Shown in pieces: positions 10,676-23,092 of a stretch of DNA of 64,000 nt. Each line of letters begins with the position of its first letter. The first letter of the stretch is position 1. Source of the DNA: Capra hircus. Taxonomy: Eukaryota; Chordata; Mammalia; Artiodactyla; Bovidae. The notes beneath the pieces are model-generated. The model was not told where the DNA came from. It did not search any database and was given only the letters and a program-made list of their open reading frames with translations. The stretch is taken from positions 43,156,271-43,220,270 of the forward strand of contig NC_030827.1 of the NCBI RefSeq assembly GCF_001704415.2, read 5' to 3'. The position numbers were made by a program, and so were the translations under genes.

Positions 10676-11172
10676 TCTGATGGCCAATTTTTGTGTCAAT
10701 GCTAATGGGTCACAGGATGCCAAGAGAGTTGTTGTTCAGTTGCTAAGTCTTGTATGACTCTTTTTGACCCCATGGACCACAGCAAGATACTTGGCCAAAC
10801 ATTATTCTTGGTGTATCTATGAGGGTGTTTTTGGAAGAGATTAACATTTGACTCTGTTGCCTAAATGAAGCAGATTGCCCTCATTGATGTGGGTTAGCTT
10901 CATCCAATCAGTTGAAGGCTTGAATAAATCAAATAAGAGGACCCTCACTTGAGTCATGAGAAAATTTTTCCTGCGGTTGTACTCAAAGTGAAGCATCAAC
11001 ACTTCCTGGATCTCAAGACCGCTGGTCATCAGACTAGGGATAAACCATAGGATCTCCAGTTTGCTGACTAACCCTGCAGACTCTGGGACTTGTCAGCTAC
11101 CATATTCCTTAAACAAATTCCTTTTCTCTCTTGCTTCTCTCTGTCTCAGAGATTTTATTTCTCTGGAGAAAT
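10676..11172. repeat. Ancient mammalian repeat, family unassigned
   Basis: The sequence (gatgttctgatggccaattt near the left; gtgtatctatgagggtgttt, catccaatcagttgaagg and ttctctggagaaatc further right) is familiar as an old mammal-wide interspersed repeat, but I cannot name the subfamily with confidence. It is interrupted by a SINE fragment at 10728-10782. No coding potential. Confidence 0.5.
10728..10782 (-). mobile_element. Bov-tA/Bov-A SINE fragment (55 bp)
   Basis: Short antisense SINE 3' tail (gttgttcagttgctaagtc and the gactctttttgaccccatgg region). It is flanked by caagaga (10721-10727) and caagata (10783-10789), a likely 7-bp target-site duplication with one mismatch. It inserted into the older repeat at 10676-11172. 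Confidence 0.7.
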
Positions 11173-11279
11173 CTTTCAAATACAAATATTAATGAAACTA
11201 TATTAAAATTGCTTTAAACATGAATTGTATAAAAACAGTCATTGAAAACATAGATTGTCAGAATATTTATAGATAGTAC

Positions 11280-11478
11280 CAAACGAATTTTAAGGTTTAT
11301 ATGAAGAGGCAAACAACATAGAATACCCTTCACAATAGTAAAGAAGAACCTAGTTGGAGGGCACACACCACCTATTTTCAAAACTTATAAAATTGTAGTA
11401 ATCAAGGCAGCAAGTTACTGGTAAAAGACTAGACATAGATCAGAATAACAGAGTAGAGAGCCCAGAAGTAGTTATCCA
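11280..11478 (+). mobile_element. Ancient L1 ORF2 fragment, left part
   Basis: Decayed L1 ORF2 C-terminal region in sense orientation (aagaagaacctagttggagg, the ttcaaaacttataaaattgt stretch, and gaataacagagtagagagcc). It corresponds to the L1 motif around YYKAxVIKTVWYW. It is interrupted by a BovB at 11479 and resumes at 11936. Confidence 0.8.
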
Positions 11479-11935
11479 CAGTTCAGTTCAGTTCAGTTCA
11501 GTCACTCAGTTGTGTCCGACTCTTTGTGACCACATGAATCGCAGCACACCAGGCCTCCCTGTCCATCACCAACTCCCGGAGTTCACTCAGACTCACGTCC
11601 ATTGAGTCAGTGATGCCATCCAGCCATCTCATCCTCTGTCATCCCCTTCTCCTCCTGCCCCCAATCCCTCCCAGCATCAAAGTATTTTCCAATGAGTCAA
11701 CTCTTTGCATAAGGTGGCCAAAGTACTGGAGTTTCAGCTTTAGCATCGTTCCTTCCAAAGAAATCCCAGGGCTGATCCCCTTCAGAATGGACTGGTTGGA
11801 TCTCCTTGCAGTCCAAGGGACTCTCAAGAGTCTTCTCCAAAACCATGGTTCAAAAGCATCAATTCTTCAGCGCTCAGCCTTCTTCACAGTCCAACTCTCA
11901 CATCCATACATGACTACTGGAAAAACCATAGCCTT
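11479..11935 (-). mobile_element. BovB LINE, 3' fragment, antisense
   Basis: About 457 bp of the BovB 3' end in minus orientation, 5'-truncated just upstream of the YGCESW segment. The minus-strand frame 11639-11827 encodes RVPWTARRSNQSILKGISPG and related residues. It is inserted within an old L1, whose sequence continues on both sides. No convincing target-site duplication beyond a few bases. Confidence 0.95.
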
Positions 11936-12645
11936 GTACAGTCAAATGATCTTAGACAAAGAAGCAAAGGTGATTCAGTGCAGAAAGGATAGTGTTTTCA
12001 ACAAATGATGCTAGAATAATTGGACATCTGTATGAATATACATTATATAAAACTAAAATGGATTATAATATTCAAAACTAGAAAACCTCTTGAAGAAGTA
12101 CATAAGAAAAATTAAGTAAACTTGGATTTAGTGATGAGCTTTCTTACAGAAACACAGAACCCCCAGACTAATTATGAGAAAAACATTAGACAAATTCCAG
12201 TCAAAAGATACTCTACAAAATACCTAACCAGTAGGTCACAAAACTGTTAAGGTCATCCAAAATAAGGAAAGTCTGAGAAAATACCACAGCCAAGAGAAGC
12301 CTAGGAAGACATGAGAACTAACTGTGACATGGCATCCGGAGTAGGATCCTGAAACAGTAAAAAAAAAAAAAAAAAAAAGGAAAGAAAGAAATAAAGAAAA
12401 AGCACATCAAGAAGAAACTGAGGATATCTGAAAAAAACATAAGCTTCAGTTGATCATAATGTATGAAACAGTTACACAATCCTAACAAACATGCTACAGT
12501 AACGTGAAATGTTAATAATAGATGAGACTAGATAAGGCATATATGGGACTTCTTGTACAGATTTTCACATTTTTTTCTTTAAATTTAAAATTCCCCAAAC
12601 TATAAAATATAAATGTGTAGAATTTTTATTTCTATTTATATAACT
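11936..12645 (+). mobile_element. Ancient L1, ORF2 end and 3'UTR
   Basis: This continues the L1 of 11280-11478. tcaaatgatcttagacaaag and gtgttttcaacaaatgatgc match the ORF2 segment DKGxKxIQW...NKWCW. From about 12160 the sequence resembles an L1M-type 3'UTR (ctacaaaatacctaaccagt; the catggcatccggagtaggat region), ending in AT-rich sequence near 12640. An A-rich run lies at about 12359-12378. Frames are lost throughout. Confidence 0.7.
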
Positions 12646-12660
12646 ACTAATGAACTACAA

Positions 12661-12935
12661 GGAGAAGGCAATGGCACCCCACTCCAGTACTCCTGCCTGG
12701 AAAATCCCATGGATGGAGGAGCCTGGTGGGCTGCAGTCCGTGGGATCACTAAGAGTCAGACAAGACTGAGCGACTTCACTTTTACTTTTCACTTTCATGC
12801 ATTGGAGAAGGAAATGGCAACCCACTCCAGTATTCTTGCCTGGAGAATCCCAGGGATGGGGGAGCCTGGTGGGCTGCCATTTATGGGGTTGCACAGAGTC
12901 AGACACGACTGAAGTGGCTTAGCAGCAGCAGCAGC
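12661..12935 (+). mobile_element. BOV-A2 SINE (dimeric, intact)
   Basis: Complete BOV-A2. The first monomer begins ggagaaggcaatggcacccc and the second ggagaaggaaatggcaaccc. A (AGC)n tail follows at about 12920-12935. A perfect 12-bp target-site duplication, aatgaactacaa, lies at 12649-12660 and 12936-12947. Confidence 0.97.
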
Positions 12936-12947
12936 AATGAACTACAA

Positions 12948-13301
12948 TATTTATAATAATACCAATGTGGAAACCACACAAAGTGATTGAAAGAAATTTG
13001 GGTGTTTTCTCTTTGTTGCCCATAATTAATTAGATTTTTTTTTTTTAAGTAAACTTTGCTGAGTACATCCTGGGCCAACCAACGGGTCATATATGTGAGT
13101 TCCTATAATTTTGTTGATGTGTGTTTTTCTCAAAATCAGTTGCGAGTTTTTAATCATAATTATATAAGTATATAGTTCTAAAGCATTGGGTTTTAATACT
13201 TTTGGTAATTGTAATTATTTTGAAAATAAACCTTGGAATCCAAAAGAGGTTAAATGTATCTCAACAACACATTTATATATATCAACTAAATATATTGATA
13301 T
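12948..13301. other. Short unassigned interval
   Basis: AT-rich sequence with no recognised repeat or gene. Confidence 0.5.
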
Positions 13302-13781
13302 TGTTCAGTCGCTCAGTTGTGTCTAACACTTTGCAACCCCATGAACTGCAGCACACCAGTCTTCCCTGTCCTTCACTATTTCCCAGAGTCTGCTCAGATT
13401 CATTTCCATTGAGTTGATGATGCCATCGAACCATCTCATCCTCTGTCATTGAGTTCTCCTCCTGCCTGTAATCTTTCCCAGCATCAGGGTCTTTTCCAGT
13501 GAGTCAGCTCTTTGCATCAGGTGGCCAAAGTATTGGGGTTTCAGCTTCAGCATCAGTCCTTCCAATGAATATTAAAGGTTAATTTCCTATAGGTTTGACT
13601 TGTTTGATCTCCTTGCTATCCAAGGGACTCTCAAGAGTTTTCTTCAACACCACAGTTCAAAAGCATCATTTCTTCAGTGCTCAGCCTTCTTTATGGTCCA
13701 ACTCTCACATCTGTATAGGACTACTGGAAAAACCATAGCTTTGACTAGATGGACCTTTGTTGACAAAGAAATGTCTCTGCT
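13302..13781 (-). mobile_element. BovB LINE, diverged 3' fragment
   Basis: About 480 bp of antisense BovB 3' end, more diverged than most copies here (for example a tgtctaacactttgcaaccc tail). The 5' truncation lies in the region encoding KSRDITL. A short minus-strand match to the RT C-terminus survives, but not a useful frame. Older than the copies at 5.7, 32 and 51.5 kb, judging by divergence. Confidence 0.9.
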
Positions 13782-13964
13782 CTAAATTAAAGAATGAGAG
13801 TTAGTTGGGGATAAGAAGTAACCCTGGCTTTGTATAACTTTATTTAGGAGACACTTTTTTAGATAGGTTAAATTTATTCTTTCTCTCAGACTGGAAAAAA
13901 TTGAGAAGATTTACAATTTTGTCCCACTTATTTTAGGGAAATATTCAGAATTCTAAGTAGATAT

Positions 13965-14395
13965 CCTTAGTTTTAAAAAGCAGAGACATCATAAAGGGCC
14001 ATAAAGAAGACTGAGCACCAAAGAATTAATGCTTTCAAATTGTGGTGCTGGAGAAAACTTGAGTCTCTTGGGCTTCAAGGAGATCAAAATCACTCAACCT
14101 TAGAGGAAATCAACCCTGAGTATTCACTGGAATGACTGCTGCTGAAGCTGAAGCCCTAACACCTTGGCCACTTGATGTGAAGAGCTAACTCATTGGAAAA
14201 GGCTGATGCTGGGAAAGATTAAAGGCAAAAGGAGAAGTGGGAAGCAGAAGGTGAGATGGTTATTAGATCCATCACTGACTCAATGGACATGAATTTGAGC
14301 AAACTTTGGGAGATAATGGAGGACAGAGGAGGCTGGCATGCTATTGTCCATGAGTTCACAAAGAGTCAGACATGACTTAACAACTGAACAAGAAC
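13965..14395 (+). mobile_element. BovB LINE, diverged 3' fragment, sense
   Basis: Sense BovB 3' end with an internal deletion: sequence for the SRDI motif is joined almost directly to the KKTEH segment. It ends in gacttaacaactgaacaag. A 10-bp target-site duplication, aagtagatat, lies at 13955-13964 and 14396-14405. No open frame. Confidence 0.9.
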
Positions 14396-14405
14396 AAGTA
14401 GATAT

Positions 14406-15764
14406 ACTGTCTTTGATGAGTTTTGTCTTACTAAGTATTTATTGAAATAATCATTTTAAATTAAGGCTAAAGAAATTCTGAAAAATACATAAATTATTAC
14501 ATGCTTTAAATTATTTTTAGGTCCTGGAATGGATGATAGTTTATTTGACCACCTTCCTCATGAGGGTCATAAGGATTAACTTTAGATAAGTTAGATAATA
14601 TAAAGCATTTGGATTTTACAGTATGTGACCAAAAGTTGAGGAAAATGGCTAATATTGCTTTTTAAACTAGTAAGTTGTGCCTCAGGAAAAAACATGTTTC
14701 ATTTGAAATCTTTCATGAAAAGAATATTATAATTACTGTAGAATGTTTAGAAAATAAATGCCTTTAAGATTATCTCTAAATCTAAGTAGGAGCTTCTATA
14801 AATTTATGAAAACAATAACTCTGAATAGGCCAAACCATTGTGATCCTAAGTTGATGTATACATTGAGTGTAGAGAATTAGATTCATGATTCTTTCCTTTT
14901 GAATAAGTCTTTATGTTTAGAACTGTCACTGGATGTGTAACAGAAAAAAGGATTTATGATGAGGTCACTAAAATTCAGAATTCTAGTGATGTTCACAGCA
15001 ACAGTTGGCCATGATTAAAGCAAAATATGCTTCCAAAATATACAGTTCACATAAATCTCTGCAAGCAAGATCATTTTATAAGTGAAGTGAGAGAATGACA
15101 ATAACTATTATAAACAATAGGGACATTAATTGAATTATATAGGCAAAATTAATTAAACTATTTATGGAAAAATCCTTAACATCTATGTGTTTTAAAATAA
15201 CTTAAATATTATTGAAAGAGTTAAATAACAAATCTAATTAAAATTACTCAAACACTTTTTTTTTTCCTTTTCTTTAGATCTGTTCTTTGAGTGATCTTGT
15301 AGAGATAACTCTTCTCATTTGAAAATTAGTCACAACTTTCTTGATTACTAACTGGATAGAATCTGTTGACCCAAATATATTTGGAATAAGAAAAGTGGAA
15401 AAGATTAACAGAAGATTTGTCTTCTGTTACCATTAGCTCACTCCGTCTTCACTTACAAAAACAAATTTTAAAAGAAACAAATGACAAATAGGATAGAATA
15501 AGTAAAAAGTGAGAAATTTACAAATAGATTTCTGGGTTGATTGTGAATATTATTTAAAAAAATATAAGCTAACTGAAAATTGAAAGCAACAGAATTTTCA
15601 AATCTGATTAGAATAATAACTGAATAGAACTTTTATTTAATAATACAGTTAGAAAATGATAGAGGAAAATATAGAAGACAGTGTGAGACAAAGAAATGAA
15701 GAAAAATATAGGATTGATATACAAAATATGTCAAAAGTTTATTTAATGTATAGAAATATTCTAG
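14406..15764. other. AT-rich DNA, nothing recognised
   Basis: No SINE, LINE or gene-like frame recognised in about 1.36 kb of AT-rich sequence. Confidence 0.5.
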
Positions 15765-15776
15765 TAATCCCATATT

Positions 15777-15980
15777 GTGTGTGGGTGCTTGTTGCTCAGT
15801 CATGATCAACTCTTTGTAACCCCATGGATTATAGCTCCTCTGTCTATGGAATTCTCCAAGCAAGAATACTGGAGTGGGTTGCTATTCCCTTCTCCAGGAT
15901 ATCTTCTTGACCCAGGTATTGAACCTGAATCTCCTGCATTGGAAGTGGATTCTTTACTATCTGAACCACCAGGGAAACCC
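15777..15980 (-). mobile_element. Bov-tA SINE, antisense
   Basis: tRNA-Glu-derived head at the right (ccaccagggaaaccc reads as the reverse of the SINE start) and a BovB-like tail at the left (gttgctcagtcatgatcaac). A 12-bp perfect target-site duplication, taatcccatatt, lies at 15765-15776 and 15981-15992. Confidence 0.95.
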
Positions 15981-15992
15981 TAATCCCATATT

Positions 15993-17669
15993 AAGAAAGA
16001 ACGAAAGAAAAGGTTAAATAGAGTTTTTTTGGGAAGTATGTCTTGAGGCCACCAAAGCAGACAAAATAAATGAGCAGAGCAACTCAGATAATCAATGGTT
16101 AATATTGATCAGACACAAATAAGATTATAACAAAATGTACATTTTCTGGGAACTTTATAAAATTTGATTAAGTAGTACAAATTATTTAAATAATATGATC
16201 TCTCTTTTTAAAACTTGAATTTCCTTTCAAACTATAAGACAATTTGGAAATTTCATTCAATGGTATGGTATTTTAGTGTTTGTTTCAAATCATGTTTTGA
16301 AAAATTTGCTAAATAATTCTTACTTCAGTAAAAAAATTAGATGTTTACTTCCCATTAGGAAAGGGACAATAAATAGAGATGGAGAGGTGCACATATAAAA
16401 GCATTATGTAAGTAGACCACAAAATATGTTAAACTTGCTCTTATGCACGTCTCTTTTTAATCCAAAATATGTTTTCAAAAAGATATAATTGCAATGCACT
16501 CTATATAAAAATATTTTGTCTGTTGAGTTTCCTAAATTTCATTTTGTTTTCCTTTTACTTTAAACAAACTTCACATAGTGGGTATTTTAGTGTTCATATT
16601 GTCATAATATAAGTTAGGAATAGATATTTCATTTAGCTACCAATTAAAAACACTATGAAATATAGTTTTCAAATCCATAAGTCTTTTGCACAGACTAGCC
16701 AAAAAGAAGGCACCTGTGTACCAGGAAGCTCTCCTGTTCCCTGCTTTATATGTTCCCCGTGTTGGCCCCTGAATCTTCATACCCATTATTGCTCAGACAC
16801 AGAAATTAGAGTTGGTGTGATTGGCCCCTTCTCTGGGGGAACTCCCTCTGCAGTCGTAAACACCTAACTTCCTTGTATCCAGTTTCTACTGAAGCTCAAG
16901 AATGAATGCTGGGCTGCTGACATCATTGTACTGTCATTATTTTATGGAAGTAGCGAAATCTAAGAAATGATAATGGAATATTATAATTTTTTTTTAATTT
17001 GCAGCTATTGAATAGTGCCTTTAATTATAGAAGCAAATGTGAACCATCATTTTAAAACTTTCTGACTGGCAACATGTAAGATAAGTAACATTGCTTATTT
17101 TGTCAAAGCAAGTAAACTTTAAAATTATGAAAACTATCTAGTGTTTTAATTGCTCTTTTCTATTTAAATGTTTTCTCTAGTGTTGAAATCATTTTCTCTA
17201 GATTGTTAAATATTACTCTTCTCCAGTTTCTAAGGATATGAGGCAGACAGGCATAGGAATTCTGTGCCTATTTCCTCATAGCTTCAGAAGCTAGAAGTAT
17301 GCTATATCCTTTTCTTGCCTTTTTTCTCTTGTTCACCCAAAGGCTTTGGTGATTGCTTCCAATTCAATCTCAGGACACCACACTGCAGCTTTTTCAGGAG
17401 AATCTAATACTAATCTGTCTGCATTGGCTGTTTTGAAAGCACATTGAAAATCAGGTCACCTGTAATAGAATTGTACCACAGATGTGTGGCAGAGAATATA
17501 TGAGTAAAGGAAGGACCAGGTGAACAAAGTAAAAAATAGTGGTGGCAGGTGGAGGGGTTTTTAGGAATACAAGACAAATAGTGAGTCTTTTGCCTTTAAA
17601 ACTAGGACTTAATTGTGCAAGAGATGGAAAAGAAACCAACACTGTTTAGTTTCTCTTGTACAACATTTT
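15993..17669. other. AT-rich DNA, nothing recognised
   Basis: About 1.7 kb without a recognised repeat. The region around 16690-16900 is less AT-rich, but its 70-codon frame has no family signature. Confidence 0.45.
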
Positions 17670-19300
17670 AAAGTTAACTTTAAAATTTTAAGACAGTTTT
17701 AGATTTAGTAAATATTTGCAAAGATACTGCTGAGTCCTATATATTCCATATCCGTTTCCCTTGCTAACTGTTTACATGAGTATGGTGCACTAGTCACAAT
17801 TAATGAATAGATATGCATTATAATTAACAAGTCCATAAGTTCTACAGATTTCCTGTTTTCCCTTGCTGCCCTTTTATGGTTCCATAATTCTATCCAGGAT
17901 ATCATTACATTTAGTTGTCATGTGTCTTTCTGCTCTTCTTGGCTGTGACATTTATTCAGATTTTTCTTGCTTTTGCTGACCTTGACAGTTCTGAAGAATA
18001 CGGGTGAGGTATTTAGCAGTTGCCCTCAACTGGGATTTGTCTGATGTTTTTCTCGTAACTAGATTGGAAGGAAGACCACTAAGGTAAAGTTCTATTCTTA
18101 CCATTTCATGTTAATGGTGTAATAAATAGATGTGATTTATCACTGTTGATGTTAACCTTGATCATATAGCTTGATGTAGTGTTTGTCACCTTCTCTACTG
18201 TAAAATAATCATTTTATTTTTCCTTTGCATGCTGTATTCTTTGGAAGAAAGTCATGGTGTGCAGCTTTTACTTGAAGACTGGGGATGTAAGCTCCATCAC
18301 CTCAAGAAAGGGATATATACATAAATTAGAAATCTTCTAAATATTGGATTTTTTGTATTCTCCACTGGTTTCTTTATTCAGTCATCTGTTCATATTAATA
18401 TATCCTTGTGGGTTTATTTGAGGAGAGGAACATTTTTGTAATTTTTGAAACTAGATGCTACAGGCTTATCATGTATAGTTCCTACACCAATCTCCAAATC
18501 AGTCACGTCTTCAAGGAGCACCTATTTCTTCTCCATAGAATGGTATTAGAAACCAAGATTGGGCGCCAGGGGTGCTTGTTACTTCTGGAGTGTGTTCTAG
18601 GCCTTCACAAGGGGATATGTATATAGCAATTCATTTATGCACACATTTCTATATATATTTCTACATGTTGCCTTTTTAATTTTTTTCTTTTTGTAACTAC
18701 CTGCTTGATGTTCCCTGAACTTCCTGGATTTGTGATTTGGTGTCTGCCATTTATTATTGAAAGTTCTCTGCCATTATTAATTTAAATATTTATTCTGCTG
18801 TGTTTTCCCTTATTTCTCCTTCTTGGATGTAGGATATTTTCTTTTGTCTACTTTTTTCATTCTTTTTTCTTCCTCTTAGAAAGTTCATTATGTGAAGTTT
18901 CTATTGACATAGCTTCAAGATCACTGACTTTTTGCTTGGCTGTGTGTAATCTATCCAGTAAATTAATCAAAGCCATTCTTCATTTCTGATGCAATGTTTC
19001 TAATATGTAGCATTTCCTTTTGATAATTTCCTAGAGTTTCCATCTCTTTGCTCATATTTTTCATGTGTTTCTGCATGTTTTCTGCCTTTTCCATTAGAGT
19101 CTTCACTATATTAATCATGATTATATTACATTCCTATCTGATAAATCCAAAATGTAAGTCATACTTAAGTCTGGTTCTGATGCTTGATTTGTCTCTTCAG
19201 ACTGTATTTTGTCTTGCCTTTTATCGTGCCTTGTAGATTGTTCTTAATACCAAAATATGTTGTATCAGGCAATATATTAGTTGACAATTTAGGTTAATGT
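17670..19300. mobile_element. Ancient L1M-type LINE untranslated sequence
   Basis: Several stretches are familiar from old mammalian L1 non-coding regions: cattacatttagttgtcatg and ttggctgtgacatttattca (17905-17960), ctgggatttgtctgatgttt (18030-18050), cactgttgatgttaaccttg (18140-18160), and the gactgtattttgtcttgcct region (19200-19230). No frame survives. Orientation and exact subfamily are uncertain, and more than one element may be present. Confidence 0.5.
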
Positions 19301-19410
19301 AGTGTTCTTGCCTGGAGAATCCCAGGGATGGGGGAGTCTGGTGGGCTGCCGTCTATGGGGTCGCACAGTGTCGGACACGACTGAAGCGACTTAGCAGCAG
19401 TAGCAGCAGC
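19301..19410 (+). mobile_element. BOV-A2 SINE, second monomer only
   Basis: A 5'-truncated BOV-A2: only the 3' monomer from agtgttcttgcctggagaat to an AGC-type tail with one AGT interruption (19391-19410). Target-site duplication not evident. Confidence 0.9.
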
Positions 19411-19800
19411 TTTGAGTTGGACTTTGTTTCATGTTGCTGTAGGTGTAGAAGCTAGATACTTCAACTACCTCCGCTGTCTTTATTTTTGTCTCCTTTCTTA
19501 AATTCTCTCCAGAAAGTCTGTGCCTTGCAACCCTTTCATTCATTATCTATTTTTATCATATTGCAGCTCTGTTGATGTTATGGTAAAGTATGGTAGAAAG
19601 CAAGTTTTCTATAATTTTCTAGGTAAATCTCAAACTTCTAGTAGTCCTGTGTTTCTTTCTTGTTACTTTCACCATTGTTTCTTCCTTTCCGCATCTTTTG
19701 ATGAGATATAAAAATTGAAGGGGGTTGGTATAGCAGAAATGCTCTTCTTTCATGACACTGGAGTAAGTCAGTGGTAAATCTCCCCCCCACCTTGTTTTTT
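19411..19800. mobile_element. Ancient L1M-type sequence, continuation
   Basis: Probably the continuation of the old LINE left of the SINE (gagttggactttgtttcatg; the gatgttatggtaaagtatgg stretch; actggagtaagtcagtggta). Assigned by resemblance only. The interval 19801-20101 shows nothing recognisable. Confidence 0.4.
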
Positions 19801-20166
19801 CCTGTTGATGGCCATTTTAATTTATTTATTTACATTTTAAAAACCATTTATTATGCCATAGAAACATTTAATACATTTTAAAAAGTAAAAATACCAAAAA
19901 TGATTCTCTCTGATTAAAAGGCGATGAAATCAGATATTAACAATAATAAAAGGGAGGGAGACCCCCAAACCTAACAAACCTGGAATTTAGAAATATCTTT
20001 TGAACCGGAGAAAATAACTGAAATTATAATCATATGAGGAAAATAAAAATGACGAAAATGCCAATGTTCATGTTATGATCATCAAAAAAAACCTGTGATT
20101 AAAAAAAATGAAGTATTGTTGATTCACAATGTTGTATTCAGGTTTATAGTTGTGTTAGTTTCAGAT

Positions 20167-20230
20167 GTGTGTATATATATACTATATATATGTATATATA
20201 TAGTGTATATATATGTATATATATATAATG
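20167..20230. repeat. TA/TATG-rich self-complementary microsatellite
   Basis: Runs of tatata with interspersed tgta within the L1 3'UTR. The tract is nearly self-complementary and probably hypervariable. Confidence 0.85.
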
Positions 20231-22056
20231 TATTGATTACCTAATATATTACAGTAGAGTTTAAAATAACTTTTATGTGCACTGGGAAATCAAAAAATTG
20301 TGTGACTTGCTTTATTGTTATGATGTGATACCAAATATGTGATATTTCTGAGGTATGCATATGTGTGCTTATGTGTGTGTGTGTGTTAAATAATGGCCAT
20401 CCTAATGAGTGTGAAGTGATATCTCATTATGGTTTTGATTTACATTTCCTTAATGATTAGTGCAGTTGAGCATTTTTTATGTTTGAATAAACAAATGGCT
20501 TGTTGGCCATTTTATATCTTTGGAGAAATGTCTGTTCAAATCTTTTGCCAATTATTTTAATCCAATTTTTGTTAATTGTTGTAGGAGTCCTTCATGTATT
20601 CTGGATATTAACCACTTATTTGATGTGTAAATATTTTCCTCCATTTCATAGGTTGCTTTTTCACTCTGTTAATCATGTCCTTTGATGCACAGATATTTTT
20701 AATTCTGGTGATCAGATTATCTATTTCTTCATTTCTTGTGCTTTTGGTGTCATATCCAAGAAATTATTCCCAAATCCAGTATCTCTATGTTTTCTTCTAA
20801 GTGTTTTATAGCTTTAGGTCTTAAATTTGGGTCTTTTATACATGTTTAGTTAATTTTTGTATGTGATATAAAGTAAGGGTCCCACTTTATTATTTTGCAT
20901 GTAGATATTCACATTTCCCAGTATGATCTGTGAAAAGACTATTATTTGCTCATTGAATGATCTTGGCACTCTTGTAAAAAATCACGTAGCTATTTTTAAG
21001 TCGGTTTCCTCTGGGAAATTTTGTTCCAGTAGTCTATCTGTCTATCTTTATACCAGTACTACAATATTTTGATTACTGCAGCTTTGTAATGATTACTGTA
21101 GGGTTGTAATAAGTTTCAAAATCAGAAAGTGTGGAACCTTCAACTTTGTTCTTTAGGATTGTTTGGCTGCTCAAGGTCCCTTGAGATTCCATATGAATTA
21201 AAGGATGGATTTGTTGGTTTCTAGGGATAAAAAAGGAAAACATGCTGTTTGGAATTTTTTTTTTAGGGGGGTTGGAATTTGACATAAATTGCATTAAAGC
21301 TGTAGATTGCTTTGGGTAGTACTGACATCTTAAAACATTAATTGTTCCAATCATGACTATGGGGTGTCTTTACATTTATTGATATCTTTAATTTACTTCC
21401 ACAAATGTTTATAACTTTTAGGGTACAAGTCTTTTGTCTCCTTGGTTAAATATATGTCTATGTATTTTATTATTTTTGATGCTATTATAAATGGAACTAC
21501 TTTAAAGATTTCTTTTTCATACTCTTCGCTGTTAATTTATAGAGACACAACTTTTTGTATATTTGTGTATATTGATTTTTATATCCTGCAGCTTTGCTGA
21601 ATTTTCTATTAAACATTTTTGGGTGTGAAACATTAGGGTTTACAACATTTAAGATCCTATTATCAGTGAGCAGAGGTTCTTTATTTTCAATTTAGATGCC
21701 TTTTATTTTATTTTTATTGACTAATTTCTCTGGCTTGGATTTCTAGTATTATGTTGAACAGAACTGGTGAAAGCATTTGTCTTGTTTCTGATCTTAGAGG
21801 TAAAGCATTGAACTTTGACCAATAAGTATGTTAGCTGTGGTCTTTTCATATGTGGTCTTTATTATTTTGAGATAGTTTCCTTCCATTTCTAATTTGTGAA
21901 AGGATTTTGAATTTCATAAAATAATTCTTCTGTATCAATTGAGATGATCAAGTAATTTCGCCCCCTTCATCTTGTTAATGTGTTCTATTACATCAATTGA
22001 TTTGTATATTGAACCATCCCTGCATTGCAGGAATAAATCCTACTTGGTCATGGTAT

Positions 22057-22275
22057 GCATGCATGCTAAATCACTTTAGTCATGTCCAACTCTGTGATCC
22101 CTTGGACTATAGCCTTCCAGGCTCCTCTATTAATGGGGTTCTCCAGGCAAGAATACTGGAGTGGGTTGCCATGCCCTCCTCCAGGGGATCTTCCCAACCC
22201 AGGGATCAAACTTCTCTATATGTCTCCTGCATTGGCAGGTGGGTTCTTTACCACTAGTGCCACCTGGGAAATCCA
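22057..22275 (-). mobile_element. Bov-tA SINE, antisense, inside L1
   Basis: Antisense Bov-tA (tail gctaaatcactttagtcatg at the left, tRNA-like head ending gccacctgggaaatcc at the right). A 10-bp target-site duplication, gtcatggtat, lies at 22047-22056 and 22276-22285. The host sequence on both sides is the same old L1. Confidence 0.95.
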
Positions 22276-22623
22276 GTCATGGTATACAATTCTTATAATA
22301 TTATTTTGAACTCTGTTTGTTACTATTTTGTTGAGAATGTCTGCATTGATATTCATTAGGCATATTGGTTTGTTATTTTATTTCTCGTAGTGTCTTTGTC
22401 TGGCTTTGGTGTCTGGGTAGTGCTGACATCATAAAAAAGGAGTTTGAAAGTCTTTGGTCCTCTTTGATTTTTTTGGAAGAGTTTAAAGAAGATTGCCATT
22501 GATTTTTTAAATGTTCAGCAGTGAAGTCATCTGGTTCTGGAGTTTTCTGAAAGATTTTGCATTACTGATCCAGTCTCTTTACTAGTTATAGATCTGTTCA
22601 TATTTTCAATTTATTCATATTCA

Positions 22624-22702
22624 ATGTAAATTATAACCAAAAGAGAATAGGGATGTCTAATATCCTGGAAACATACAGCCTACCAAGATTGATTCATGAA
22701 TC
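22624..22702 (+). mobile_element. Inverted 5' piece of the old L1
   Basis: Plus-oriented L1 ORF2 sequence (tcctggaaacatacagccta, then ccaagattgattcatgaa) directly abuts the 5' end of the antisense L1. In L1 consensus order this segment lies immediately upstream of where the antisense part stops, so it looks like a 5' inversion of the same copy. No target-site duplication was established. Confidence 0.6.
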
Positions 22703-23054
22703 CTTTCCCCCTTTTAATGGAGGAGGCTCTGACTTCACTTCCCAGGGATAGCTCTTCAATTGCTCCTATCAAAGATGCAAGGAATTCTTTCTATGAACAC
22801 CTGATAAGTTTTACTGGCATTACCACAAAAGTGTGAGGGTTCCTCAAAGACTGCAGTCTTCATTGTTTCTCTCTTACATACTAGTCTTTAAATAGAAGGT
22901 TGTCAAGAATCATCATGTAAAGGTTTCTACCAGCCTGTGGCTCTAGTAGCTTCTGCTCCAGATAAGCAGATTTTGACAATAACTTTCTGGATTTACCTGT
23001 TTCACCAAATCTCAGGGTAGAAATTTGTCCTGCATGTCATTTCTCTATGTCCAG

Positions 23055-23092
<38 letters not shown>

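Larger units (their letters stand above)
20102..22623 (-). mobile_element. Old L1 LINE, ORF2/3'UTR, antisense
   Basis: About 2.5 kb of decayed L1 in minus orientation. It starts in 3'UTR-type sequence (ttgattcacaatgttgtatt) and passes through the ORF2 C-terminal and RT regions. Recognisable landmarks on the plus strand are gtgtgaagtgatatctcatt (20410), tctggcttggatttctag (21730) and tgttaatgtgttctattaca (21975). All frames are closed. A Bov-tA sits at 22057-22275. A short 5' piece in the opposite orientation follows at 22624-22702. Confidence 0.85.
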
